From CAWCDJ01 sp963796675 (GTDB lineage: Bacteria > Acidobacteriota > Terriglobia > Bryobacterales > Bryobacteraceae): 64,000 bases of DNA. Made by a program: the position numbers and the translations under genes. Of the stretch, positions 20,671 to 28,813 are shown one piece after another. The DNA lies in assembly GCA_963796675.1 (NCBI GenBank), contig CAWCMS010000006.1, forward strand, positions 124,001 to 188,000. The letters run 5' to 3'. Numbering within the stretch: position 1 is the stretch's first letter; each line of letters begins with the position of its first letter. A model generated the notes under the pieces. It searched no databases. It had not been told where the DNA came from and was given only the letters and a program-made list of their open reading frames with translations.

Positions 20671-21984
20671 CAGGCTGCTGAAAAAGTCCCAGGCCGCGTT
20701 ACTTGTTGAAACAAAAGCGCGTCTTTATGTTTCAGCCTATGCGAGGAACCGATACCCAGCAGAGTTCGATGTTCAGTTATCTGTCGCCGGAAGAGCGTGT
20801 ACCTGCGAACCATCCGTTGCGGCCGATTCGGCTGATGGTTGATGACGCTTTGAAGGCATTATCTCCGTCGTTCAGCCGACTCTACTCAGCCTTCGGCCGG
20901 CCATCGATTCCGCCAGAGAAGTTGTTGCGAGCATTGCTTTTGCAGGTGTTGTACACGGTTCGCAGCGAACGAATGTTGATGGAGCAACTGGAATACAACC
21001 TGCTCTTTCGGTGGTTTGTTGGCCTGAACATGGACGAAGCCGTATGGGTGCCGACAGTGTTCACCAAGAATCGGGACCGGCTATTGGAAGGTGACATCGC
21101 CGAGAAGTTCTTCGCACACGTGCTGGCTCAGGCGCGGATCGCCAACCTGCTTTCGGACGAGCACTTCAGCGTGGACGGAACCCTCATCGAAGCCTGGGCA
21201 AGTCAGAAGAGTTTTCAGCGGAAGGATCGGCCGATGCCGCCGCCAGATGATCCCGGCAATCCCACGGTAGACTTCCACGGCGAGACACGGAGCAATGAGA
21301 CGCACCAGTCAACCACGGATCCTGACGCGCGACTGGCGCGGAAGAGTGGTGGTCATGAATCGAAGCTGGCGTATTGCGGCAACGTGCTGATCGAGAATCG
21401 GAATGGAATCGTGGTCGACACAGCGTTGCTGCAATGCAGCGGTCTGGCCGAGCGGCATGCAGCCATGATCATGGCGGAACGCGTGGCGGGAGTGGAGCGT
21501 GTCACGTTGGCCGCCGATAAAGGGTATGACACCAAGGACTTCGTGAAGGAGATGCGGGGCATGAATGTGACTCCGCATGTTTCGCAGAACACCAAACTCA
21601 GGGTGGAAGCGCGATTGATGGTCGCACGACGCGGCATGACGGCTACCAAGTGAGTCAGCGCAAACGGAAGCGAATCGAAGAAGTGTTTGGCTGGGTCAAG
21701 ACGGTTGGCACACTGCGTAAGACACGGCATCGCGGACTGGAAACTGTCGCGTGGGTGTTCACGTTCACCGCTACCGCTTACAATCTCGTGCGCATGCGGA
21801 ACTTGATGTTCCCGGCAGTTCAATCAGTGTAGGTCCGGGGAGAATTGTGTTTTGAATTTTGGAAAACACGCGTTTACGGCCAGTATCCCCCTACATGGGC
21901 GCCTCCACAGATTGAATCTCAGCCTCAGGAAGAAGAAATAGGAAGAAGGCCGAATTCCGTCAGGCCCCATTTTTCAGCAGCCTG
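20671..21984 (+). mobile_element. IS5-type insertion sequence
   Basis: 1314 bases with a 15-bp perfect terminal inverted repeat CAGGCTGCTGAAAAA. CTAG occurs on both sides (20667-20670 and 21985-21988), matching the 4-bp YTAR duplication of the IS5 group. On the left, the C of this CTAG is also the last base of the adjacent IS630 element. The transposase gene has one frameshift near its 3' end. It lies in the TonB/Sel1 gene. Confidence 0.88.
20703..21832 (+). pseudogene. IS5-type DDE transposase, frameshifted
   Basis: The first frame (20703-21653) encodes the N-terminal DUF772-like helical domain (MFSYLSPEERVPANHPLRPI, GRPSIPPEKLLRALLLQ) and the first catalytic Asp region (HFSVDGTLIEAWAS). 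It continues through ADKGYDTKDFV (second Asp). Near 21600 it leaves frame. The family sequence (AIDGRTTRHDGY, then RKRIEEVFGWVKTVGTLRKT with the catalytic Glu) continues one frame over to 21832. No slippery heptamer was seen at the break, so a simple indel is more likely than programmed frameshifting. An ATG at 20730 would be an alternative start. Confidence 0.85.
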
Positions 21985-22194
21985 CTAGATCGTGCCAGGC
22001 GGTACTTTCGCTTGTGTGCGGCCCAAGGCGTAGCTCTGTGCCAGTATCGATTGGGCCGTCTCCTATACGACGCCCCAGACCGGCGCGAGCGCGATTATCT
22101 TCAGGCCATCGCGCTCTTTCAACTCGCCGCCGAACAGAACTTCGCAGACGCCAAGCCACTTGTCTTGAGCGAAGCTCCGAAATTGACTGTGGGG

Positions 22195-22307
22195 ATTCCG
22201 GGCCGAAGGCGAACGGGTTTCCGGGGTGAAGCCGAACAGCGTTCCGGGTCTGATTCCGAACACGATTCCGGGATGAAGGCGAACAGGGTTCCGGACGGAA
22301 GCCGAAC
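22195..22307 (+). repeat. five tandem repeats of about 23 bp at the IS21 left end
   Basis: Units share the pattern TTCCGG followed a few bases on by GAAG-CGAACA, starting near 22195, 22218, 22241, 22265 and 22288. IS21 elements carry such multiple repeats at their ends as transposase binding sites, which explains this block. The spacing is regular, but there are no unique spacers, so this is not CRISPR. Confidence 0.7.
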
Positions 22308-22445
22308 ACTTTTCGGCCAACCCCGGAATGGTGTTCGACTTGGCCCAGAACGATTTCCACAGGGGCCGGGGCGCTGGACATTCGAGCGCCAGGGTAAGCG
22401 AACCTTCCAGAGGGAGGGCGCCTATTGCCGGCCAGGAGAACGTCC

Positions 22446-22607
22446 ATGCGCAAGATCAAGGAAGTCTTAAGACTTCGATACGAACTGAAACTCGACCAAC
22501 GTCAGATCGCTCGCAGTTGCTCCATTTCCGTCAGTACGGTGCATGAGTATCTGAAGCGAGCTGAAGAGGCCAAGGTCAGTTGGCCGCTCCCGGATGGATG
22601 GGATGAT
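22446..22607 (+). pseudogene. istA: istA N-terminal fragment (IS21 transposase)
   Basis: The ATG at 22446 gives MRKIKEVLRLRYELKLDQRQ and the HTH region IARSCSISVSTVHEYLKRAEEA, then VSWPLPDGWDD, the typical start of IS21-family IstA. It is cut off after about 54 codons by the junction with pseudogene B. Only the DNA-binding domain remains; no catalytic residues. Confidence 0.85.
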
Positions 22608-22693
22608 ACCATCCCGAACGCCTGCTCTATCCGCAGGGGCGCATCGGTGCGAAGGGCGAAGGCCGCTTCGAGCGCATCACCTGGGATGAAGCG

Positions 22694-23782
22694 CTAGTGT
22701 CCTGAGTCAGAGATTCGTTTAGAAAGGCGCTCGACCTTGCCGAGGATGAGGTCCGCGTCCGCCTTCCACACGAAGGGCTTGGGGGCCTTGTTGCGCTCAT
22801 CCAGGTAATTCAGCATCGCCTTCTCCAACGCTTTTACGGCCGTGTGGCTTCCGCGCCGGACGCAGCGTTCGGTCACCTCGGCAAACAGTCGTTCCACCAG
22901 GTTTAACCAACTTCCGCTGGTGGGCGTGAAGTGGACGTGATAACGAGGGTGGCGCGCCAACCACGTTCGCACCTTGTTGACCTTGTGGGTTCCATAGTTG
23001 TCCATCACCAGATGAACTTCAAAACCGCCAGGGAGATTCGCGTCGATGTCATTGAGGAACCGCAGGAACTCCTGGTGCCGGTGGCGTCGATAGCAACTGC
23101 TGATCGTGACTCCGCTGGCCACATCCATGGCCGCAAACAGAGAAGTGACTCCATGCCGTTCGTAGTCATGCGATTGACGTGCCGGCACGCCGGGCGCCAG
23201 GGGCAGAATTGGTTGGGTCCGGTTCAGTGCTTGCACTTGGCTCTTCTCGTCCACACACAGGACCACCGCTCGGTCCGGGGGATTCAGGTACAAGCCGACG
23301 ATGTCCCGCACCTTTTCGACGAACTGCGGGTCTTTGGAGAACTTGAAGTTCTCAACGCGATGCGGCTGCAATCCGAAAGCCCGCCAAATCCGCACGATCG
23401 CAGTCTGCGAAAGGCCCGTCTTCTTAGCCATCAAGCGGGTGCTCCAGTGCGTGCTGTTTGCTGGCATGGACTCCAGCGTTTTCGTGATCACCTCTTCCAC
23501 TCGTGCGTCTGTTATGGATCGCGGCGCTCCCAGCCGCGGCTCGTCGAGTAAGCCCTCCAGACGCTCCACCCGAAATCGCTCCCGCCATTTGCAAACCGTT
23601 GCTCCGGTGATCCGTAACCGCTTCGCGACCTCGCCATTGCTCCGTCCATCACCGCAGCCCAGCACAATGCGGGCGCGCATTGCGGTCGCTTGCGAGGACT
23701 TCGGGCGACGCGCCAGCATCGACAGTTTCTCCTTCTCCTGAGGGGTTACGTTGAGCGGTTTGGTGGGGCGTCCGATGGCCAT
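22694..23782 (-). CDS. IS630-family DDE transposase (isoform)
   Basis: 362 residues, starting MAIGRPTKPLNVTPQEKEKL. HTH region (ITGATVCKWRERF), DDE core (VLCVDEKSQ, HLVMDNYGTHK, GSWLNLVERLF) and the same SDSGH ending as copy 2. Substitutions are scattered along the protein, so this is a separate lineage of the element and not a recent duplicate. The stop codon again consists of TA from the target duplication plus a flanking G (22696-22694 on the minus strand). The frame is complete; probably active. Confidence 0.95.
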   Translation of the reverse strand: MAIGRPTKPLNVTPQEKEKLSMLARRPKSSQATAMRARIVLGCGDGRSNGEVAKRLRITGATVCKWRERFRVERLEGLLDEPRLGAPRSITDARVEEVITKTLESMPANSTHWSTRLMAKKTGLSQTAIVRIWRAFGLQPHRVENFKFSKDPQFVEKVRDIVGLYLNPPDRAVVLCVDEKSQVQALNRTQPILPLAPGVPARQSHDYERHGVTSLFAAMDVASGVTISSCYRRHRHQEFLRFLNDIDANLPGGFEVHLVMDNYGTHKVNKVRTWLARHPRYHVHFTPTSGSWLNLVERLFAEVTERCVRRGSHTAVKALEKAMLNYLDERNKAPKPFVWKADADLILGKVERLSKRISDSGH

Positions 23783-23837
23783 ACCTCAGTATGGATCGGC
23801 GATCTGCCTTAATCAACGAATTTCTGACTCATGACAC
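22697..23837 (-). mobile_element. IS630-type insertion sequence (copy 3, intact isoform)
   Basis: 1141 bases, same length as copy 2 but a diverged isoform. The left end reads GTGTCCTGAGTCAGAGATTC and the right end complements to GTGTCATGAGTCAGAAATTC, so the repeats are imperfect. TA flanks both sides (22695-22696 and 23838-23839). The target in pseudogene B was GCGCTAGACACC, again CTAG. Confidence 0.93.
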
Positions 23838-24822
23838 TAGACACCATCGCGCAGCGTCTCAAATCTGTGGCGGCGGAGTACGGGTCCGAAACGATCCCGC
23901 CGTATAGCTATGCGGGTACCATGGGGCTGCTGAACGGCAGCGGGATGGACCGCCGCTTCTTCCACCCCCTGGGAGCCTCGCGGCTCGATCGCACCATCTG
24001 CTCCTCGGCGGGAATGGCGGGCATGACCGAAGCCGTTGGCCTGCGCTACGGCACCGAGTCGGAGCAGTTTCCGCAGGCTCGCCTGATTCTGGCGTGGGGC
24101 GGGAACATTCTCGGCACCAACGTGCACCTGTGGGCGTTCGTCGTGGAGGCGCGGCGCAACGGCGCGAAGCTCTATACCATCGACCCGCGGCGGAACTGCG
24201 CGAGCAAGTCCGCGAATGGACACCGCAGCGTGCCGCGGAACTGACCGGGATCGCCGCGGAAGAGATCGTCCAACTGGCGCGTGAGTATGCTACCACGCGG
24301 CCGGCCGTCATCCGGCTCAACTATGGCGTGCGGCGTAGCGAGCGCGGCGCCATGGCAGTCCGCACGATTGCGCTGCTGCCGGCGCTGGTGGGGTCGTGGA
24401 AAGATCTCGGCGGCGGCATACAGCTTTCCACCTATCAGGCATTCCACCTGAATTACGATGGGCTGGCGTGCGCCGCGGTCGACCGGGAGACCGCCATGCT
24501 GCAGGTGAGCTCGGCCGACGCCGCACGACGGGGCATCGCGGTAGCGGTGGAGCTGAACCAGAAGATCGCGAAAGGCGACCGCCTGCCGGAGATGGAAGCG
24601 ATGAAGATGCAGAGCACGGTCTACGCGCCCGTGGGCTGCACCGTCAAGCAGATGCTGGTGCAGCCCGGGCAGAACGTAGAGGCCAAGGACCTGCTGCTGG
24701 TCGTCGAGTAGCGCGCGGCTGCGCACTAGTAATCGTCTGAATCAGCCCTGACGGACACGCTCGTCCGCAAAGCACTTCGCGCGTGCTATGCGAGCCGCCG
24801 ATCCATTAGAGTGCGTTCTACC

Positions 24823-25710
24823 CTATGCCGCGGCCGCTTTCCCCAACGCGCCGCGTGCATATTCATCCACGGTGCAGAGCTTGATTCCAAACGTATCGAC
24901 GACGGGGGCGGCGTTGATCGCGTCGCCATGACTGTAGCCGAGCATCAACCCGGCAAAGCTCTTCTGTAACGGATCGGTGGCCGCCTCAAATTGCGTGAGC
25001 AGCGCCCGCTCAGAGACATGTTCCAACCGGAACGGTTTGCCGCCGATTTTCTCGAAACGGGCTACTGCTTCCAGCGGGCTGAGCGCTTCTGGCCCGCCTA
25101 GCTCGATCGTTTTCCTTCCTGCCGCCGGATGTCGTACCGCAACCGCGCAAATTTCCGCGACGTCGCGGTAAGATACCCAACTAATGGGGCTCGTTCCAGG
25201 CCCGTAGATACGAGCCTTGGCGTTCGCATAATCGAACCCCAGTGTTGGGCTCAGCCACACTTCCATAAACCAACTCGCCTGTACCACGGTGAAGTCCAGG
25301 CTTTTGATGGCGTCCTCGACCTGCTCCTTGGCGTTGGCCAAGGGGTACGATATTCCTGGCGTTCTCCGAAACGACACAAAGACGAACCGGTTCACGCCGG
25401 AGTTCTTGGCTGCGCTGACGAGGTTCAGTTGTCCAGTCTCATCCACACTCTGGATCGAGTCTCCAGGCTGCCGGGTCAGTGTTGACGATGCAGTTGAGAC
25501 TATTCCGTCTACGTCGCGACACGCAGCAACGATCGACTTGGGTTCTTTCAAATCGCCAATGATCAATTCGACCCCGGATAGCCGCAGCATTTCAATCTTG
25601 TCTTTCGAACTCGTCGCTCGAACGAGCGCTCTTACTGGTTCGCCTTGCCTCCTCAGCCTTTGGCAAACCTCGCTTCCGACCAGGCCGGTAGCACCTACTA
25701 CCAGGATCAT
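24823..25710 (-). CDS. NmrA-like NAD(P)-binding (atypical SDR) protein
   Basis: 295 residues. Starts MILVVGATGLVGSEVC, a Rossmann dinucleotide-binding loop (GATGLVG, residues 6-12), and has the RALVRATSSKDKIEML pattern after beta-2 that favours NADP. Later elements (VSAAKNSGVNRFVFVS; VVQASWFMEVWL) match NmrA/HSCARG-type atypical short-chain dehydrogenases, which act as redox sensors, isoflavone-reductase-like enzymes or quinone oxidoreductases. The usual SDR Tyr-x3-Lys catalytic pair is not evident, consistent with the atypical class. It stands alone on the minus strand between IS debris and a biotin-domain fragment. Confidence 0.85.
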   Translation of the reverse strand: MILVVGATGLVGSEVCQRLRRQGEPVRALVRATSSKDKIEMLRLSGVELIIGDLKEPKSIVAACRDVDGIVSTASSTLTRQPGDSIQSVDETGQLNLVSAAKNSGVNRFVFVSFRRTPGISYPLANAKEQVEDAIKSLDFTVVQASWFMEVWLSPTLGFDYANAKARIYGPGTSPISWVSYRDVAEICAVAVRHPAAGRKTIELGGPEALSPLEAVARFEKIGGKPFRLEHVSERALLTQFEAATDPLQKSFAGLMLGYSHGDAINAAPVVDTFGIKLCTVDEYARGALGKAAAA

Positions 25711-25767
25711 CTGCGTCCTCCCTGAAGGGCGATTCTACACCCTGGGCGCATGGTTTCCACCCCCTAT

Positions 25768-25822
25768 TGGTGCAGCCCGGCCAGCACGTAGAGGCCAAGG
25801 ACCTGCTGGTAGTCGTCGAATA
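25768..25822 (+). pseudogene. biotin-domain 3' fragment of pyruvate carboxylase (third copy)
   Basis: About 55 bases matching the last codons of pyruvate carboxylase and of both chimeras (VQPGQHVEAKDLL... then stop TAG). It is the third downstream copy of the same 3' end. It marks where another chimera copy probably stood before the region around the NmrA gene was rearranged. Confidence 0.7.
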
Positions 25823-25962
25823 GAGCGCAAAATCGCGATAAACTCGCGTCCCGCGAACGGACGCGCGGTCCCACGGCTGAACACTGGCGGCCGCGAAGAT
25901 TCACGGATGTCGTTGATTTTCATGGGCAAGAGACGTGCTCGGCAGATGGCCTGGAGGTGAGC

Positions 25963-26412
25963 ATGGTTCACAAGCAACGGCTGCGCGAACCACTGGCCCT
26001 TTCCCCGACCTTGGAGCAACTTACCGGGCGCGTCGCGGCCGGGTGGAAGTTAGTGGCGCTCGAGTGGGAGCGAGAAGCAGCGGAGGATACGCCGGAACCG
26101 CAGCAGGGATGGGCGGAGGAAGTCCCCTATGGACTAAGGATTTCCGAGGACGGTGGAGGACTGGTGGAGAACCCTGCCGAAAGCGAAATCATGGTGCTGG
26201 CGCTAGATATGATCGTGGAGGACCGTCCGCTATCGAAGGTGGCGGAAGAGCTTAACCGCCGCGGCTATCGGACGCGCGAGGGAGGGACGTGGACGCCGAC
26301 GGCGCTATTCAACCTGCTGCCGCGGATGATCCAAGTAGGTCCGCGGCTGTTGACGAGCGAAAAATGGCTGCTCCGGAGGGAGCGCCTGCCGCGGGTTGGT
26401 CCGGTCGGATAA
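25963..26412 (+). CDS. orphan recombinase-domain-like small protein
   Basis: 149 residues from the ATG at 25963, with GGAGGT four bases upstream. The second half (VPYGLRISEDGG, ENPAESEIMVLALDMIVED, SKVAEELNRRGYRTREGGTWTPTALFNLLPRM) has the layout of the Recombinase domain that follows the catalytic domain in large serine recombinases: a PYG start, an acidic helix, an E-L-N-R-G turn and an HTH. No resolvase catalytic domain (YxRxS serine motif) is present. Stand-alone versions are known in acidobacteria without assigned function; DNA binding is the likely activity. It could be a relic of mobile DNA, in keeping with its position. Confidence 0.6.
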   Translation: MVHKQRLREPLALSPTLEQLTGRVAAGWKLVALEWEREAAEDTPEPQQGWAEEVPYGLRISEDGGGLVENPAESEIMVLALDMIVEDRPLSKVAEELNRRGYRTREGGTWTPTALFNLLPRMIQVGPRLLTSEKWLLRRERLPRVGPVG

Positions 26413-26773
26413 TTCGAATGTGATCGAAAGTCATTCACGGTGGACCTCTCTCGCGGGCGTTCTTTTCCTTCTTGCCGGTGCGGTCCTGATGTTCAGGTAT
26501 CAGGTCCGCAAGCACCGCACGGTTTGAAGTCCGCCAGTAATGCCGCAATGCGTCGTCGTGCGTTCCGATGAGCGGTCTTCAATTGGCGTTACCGGAGTAA
26601 GCGGTCCTATCACGCCTGATGTTGAAACTGGGAAACCCTGGGAGCGCGAGCGCGCTGGGCCCCATTTGTGGGCTCACCGGGTGCGTGCCCCTGCCGAAAA
26701 TCTGACCGTTGGGATTCATCCGATGCCGTGATCTGCACGGCCAAATCCCGACTTTCACTTATAATTGTTGCAG
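26413..26773 (+). other. upstream region of the molybdopterin oxidoreductase gene
   Basis: 361 bases without a supported gene. At its end a perfect TATAAT lies at 26760-26765, only eight bases before the ATG of the oxidoreductase at 26774. No ribosome site lies between. No good -35 hexamer was found 16-18 bases upstream. Confidence 0.45.
26760..26765 (+). promoter_or_regulatory. candidate -10 element (TATAAT) of a leaderless promoter
   Basis: Consensus TATAAT; a start 6-8 bases further on would coincide with the ATG at 26774, giving a leaderless transcript. There is no matching -35, so this is a tentative call. Confidence 0.4.
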
Positions 26774-28813
26774 ATGCCCGACATTCGTCATTCCGTTTGT
26801 GCACTCGACTGTCCGGACTGCTGTTCGCTCGTCCTGACCGTCGAAAACGGGCGTGCCACGAAGCTGCGCGGCGATCCGGAACATCCGGTGACCCGTGGAT
26901 TTCTGTGCGGCAAGGTGGCGCAATATCTGGAGCGGGAATACCATCCCGACCGCTTGCTCTATCCGCAGCGGCGCGTCGGAGCGAAAGGCGAAGGCCGCTT
27001 CGAGCGCATCACCTGGGACCAAGCGCTCGATACCATTGCGCAGCGGCTGAAATCGATCGCGGTCGAGTACGGGTCCGAAGCGATCCTACCGTATAGCTAT
27101 GCGGGCACCATGGGGCTGCTGAACGGCAGCGGGATGGATCGCCGCTTCTTCCACCGCCTGGGAGCCTCGCGGCTCGATCGCACCATCTGCTCCTCGGCGG
27201 GGATGGCGGGCATGACCGAAGCCGTCGGCCTGCGCTACGGCACCGAGCCGGAGCAGTTTCCGCAGGCGCGCCTGATTCTGGCGTGGGGCGCGAACATTCT
27301 CGGCACCAACGTGCACCTGTGGCCGTTCGTCGTGGAGGCGCGGCGCAATGGCGCGAGGCTCTACACCATCGATCCGCGGCGGAATCGTACGGGAGCGGCC
27401 TCCGACAAGCACTTCTTCATCAATCCGGGTAGCGATACGGCACTGGCTCTCGCCATGATGCACGTCATCATCGGCGAGAATCTGCATGACGACGAGTATG
27501 TCGATCAGCACACGGAAGGCTTCGACGGCCTGCGCGAGCGAGTCCGCGAATGGACACCGCAGCGTGCCGCGGAACTGACCGGGATCGCCGCGGAAGAGAT
27601 CGTCCAACTGGCGCGCGAGTATGCCACCACGCGGCCGGCCGTCATCCGGCTCAATTATGGCGTGCAGCGCAGCGAGCGCGGCGCCATGGCAGTCCGCACG
27701 ATCGCGCTGCTGCCGGCGCTGGTGGGTTCGTGGAAAGATCTCGGCGGCGGCATACAGCTTTCCACCTACCAGGCATTCCACCTGAATTACGATGGGCTGG
27801 CGCGCGCCGATCTGCAGCAGCGGGCGCTCGGCCGCGAGGCGCGTCTGGTCAACATGACGCACCTCGGACGCGCCCTGACGACTCTCGACAATCCGCGCGT
27901 GCAGGCATTGGTGATCTACAACTCCAACCCGGCCGCCATCGCACCGGACCAGAACTTTGTGCTCTCCGGCATGCGCCGCGAGGACCTGTTCACCGTGGTG
28001 CTGGAGCAGTTCCAGACCGATACCGCCGACTACGCCGACATCCTGCTGCCTGCTACCACTTTCCTGGAGCACACCGACCTCTACGGGGCCTACGGGCACT
28101 ACTATCTCCAGTTGGCGCGGCCCGCGCTTCCGGCCCCTGGGGAAACGAAATCGAACGTGGAGGTCTTTCGCCTGCTCGCGGAGCGCATGGGCTTCGATGA
28201 CCCTTGCTTCCGCGACTCGGAAGACGACATGATCCGCACCCTGCTCGATACACCGCATCCCTTCGTTCAGGGGATTACGATCGAGGAATTGGACCGCGAG
28301 CATTTCGTGCGTCTCCGCATCCCCGAGCCTTTCCGGCCGTTTGCCTCCGGCGGCTTCGGCAGTCCAAATGGCAAGTGCCATTTCCGCGCCGAGACACTGG
28401 ACTACGTTCCGCCGGTCGAATCGCGCCACGGCGATGCGTCGCTGCGCGGGCGCTATCCGCTGGAACTGGTTTCGGCCAAGAACGATGACAGCATGAACTC
28501 GACTTTCGGCCACCGCGCCGCGGTCGACCGGCAGACCGCCATGCTGCACGTGAGCTCGGCCGACGCCGCGCGGCGGGGCATCGCGGATGCCGATACGGTC
28601 CGCGTCTTCAACGACCGCGGTATGGTGGTGCTGGTGGCGAAGGTGGATGACACGGTGCATCCCGGTGTGGTCTCCACGCCTTCGGTGCGTTGGGGGAAGC
28701 GCGGACCAGGCGGCCGCAATGTCAACGCCGTCACTTCGGACCGCCTGACGGATGCAGGCGGAGGGCCCACGTTTTACAGTTGCCTGGTGGAAGTGGAGAA
28801 GGTGGGAGACTGA
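26774..28813 (+). CDS. molybdopterin-dependent oxidoreductase (BisC/formate-dehydrogenase-like superfamily)
   Basis: About 679 residues; cytoplasmic, as no Tat signal is present. N-terminal [4Fe-4S] motif: Cys9, Cys13, Cys17 and Cys45 (CALDCPDCC ... GFLCGK). The molybdopterin domain follows (LLYPQRRVGAKGEGRFERITWDQA). A Cys in RTICSSAG near residue 146 could be the Mo ligand. The body contains LNYGVQRSERG and the ADILLPATTFLEHTDLYGAYGHY signature. The C-terminal dinucleotide-binding domain spans about 560-675 (MLHVSSADAARRGIADADTVRVFNDRG). Substrate unknown; formate, polysulfide, thiosulfate or N-oxide chemistries occur in the superfamily. The stop overlaps the start of a lipoprotein gene. 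Pieces of this gene were duplicated upstream at 17.5-18.6 and 22.6-24.7 kb. Confidence 0.88.
   Translation: MPDIRHSVCALDCPDCCSLVLTVENGRATKLRGDPEHPVTRGFLCGKVAQYLEREYHPDRLLYPQRRVGAKGEGRFERITWDQALDTIAQRLKSIAVEYGSEAILPYSYAGTMGLLNGSGMDRRFFHRLGASRLDRTICSSAGMAGMTEAVGLRYGTEPEQFPQARLILAWGANILGTNVHLWPFVVEARRNGARLYTIDPRRNRTGAASDKHFFINPGSDTALALAMMHVIIGENLHDDEYVDQHTEGFDGLRERVREWTPQRAAELTGIAAEEIVQLAREYATTRPAVIRLNYGVQRSERGAMAVRTIALLPALVGSWKDLGGGIQLSTYQAFHLNYDGLARADLQQRALGREARLVNMTHLGRALTTLDNPRVQALVIYNSNPAAIAPDQNFVLSGMRREDLFTVVLEQFQTDTADYADILLPATTFLEHTDLYGAYGHYYLQLARPALPAPGETKSNVEVFRLLAERMGFDDPCFRDSEDDMIRTLLDTPHPFVQGITIEELDREHFVRLRIPEPFRPFASGGFGSPNGKCHFRAETLDYVPPVESRHGDASLRGRYPLELVSAKNDDSMNSTFGHRAAVDRQTAMLHVSSADAARRGIADADTVRVFNDRGMVVLVAKVDDTVHPGVVSTPSVRWGKRGPGGRNVNAVTSDRLTDAGGGPTFYSCLVEVEKVGD

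Larger units (their letters stand above)
18744..22187 (+). pseudogene. TonB-C / Sel1-repeat protein gene broken by three insertion sequences
   Basis: First part, 18744-19524: signal peptide MRHYGFGVLVTAIATIPLAAQ, a TonB C-terminal-like domain (PRLIHKIEPEYSPEARSD to NFRF, about residues 35-120) and Sel1-like repeats (ALYEVAVRRIDG, AQFYLGNRYEAGDGVP). An IS630-type and an IS5-type element follow. The gene then resumes in the same frame at 21989 (DRARRYFRLCAAQGVALCQYRLGRLLYD, more Sel1 repeats). It runs to about 22187, where the left end of an IS21 element begins. Joining GAACTA to GATCGTGCC restores the frame exactly. The C-terminus is lost. Such proteins are probably periplasmic; the TonB-like domain alone does not prove TonB function. 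Confidence 0.8.
22188..22607 (+). mobile_element. IS21-family element, left-end remnant
   Basis: Begins with TGTGGGGATTCC at 22188, directly after the last readable Sel1 codons. It contains a block of tandem repeats and then the first 54 or so codons of istA. It ends abruptly at GGATGAT where the chimeric pseudogene B begins. The rest of istA, all of istB and the right end are absent. The boundary with pseudogene B falls in a shared ATACCATCCCGA-like stretch. Confidence 0.7.
22606..24711 (+). pseudogene. chimeric pseudogene B (molybdopterin oxidoreductase/biotin domain), interrupted by IS630
   Basis: Same three-part chimera as pseudogene A with identical junctions, so A and B descend from one fusion event. 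Left part 22606-22694, then an IS630-type element, then 23840-24711. Relative to A it has a further internal loss of about 150 bases after PRRN (near 24195), which shifts the frame. The biotin motif keeps EAMKMQ, but the preceding LLVM has become LPEM. It ends at its own stop at 24709-24711. No start codon and no Fe-S cysteines. Confidence 0.85.

Noticed and set aside
21590..21660. Programmed frameshift in the IS5-type transposase
   Set aside because: No slippery heptamer or downstream structure was seen at the break; an ordinary indel explains it.
22195..22307. Possible CRISPR array
   Set aside because: Units of about 23 bp are directly adjacent with no unique spacers and lie at an IS21 end next to istA, so they are transposase-site repeats.
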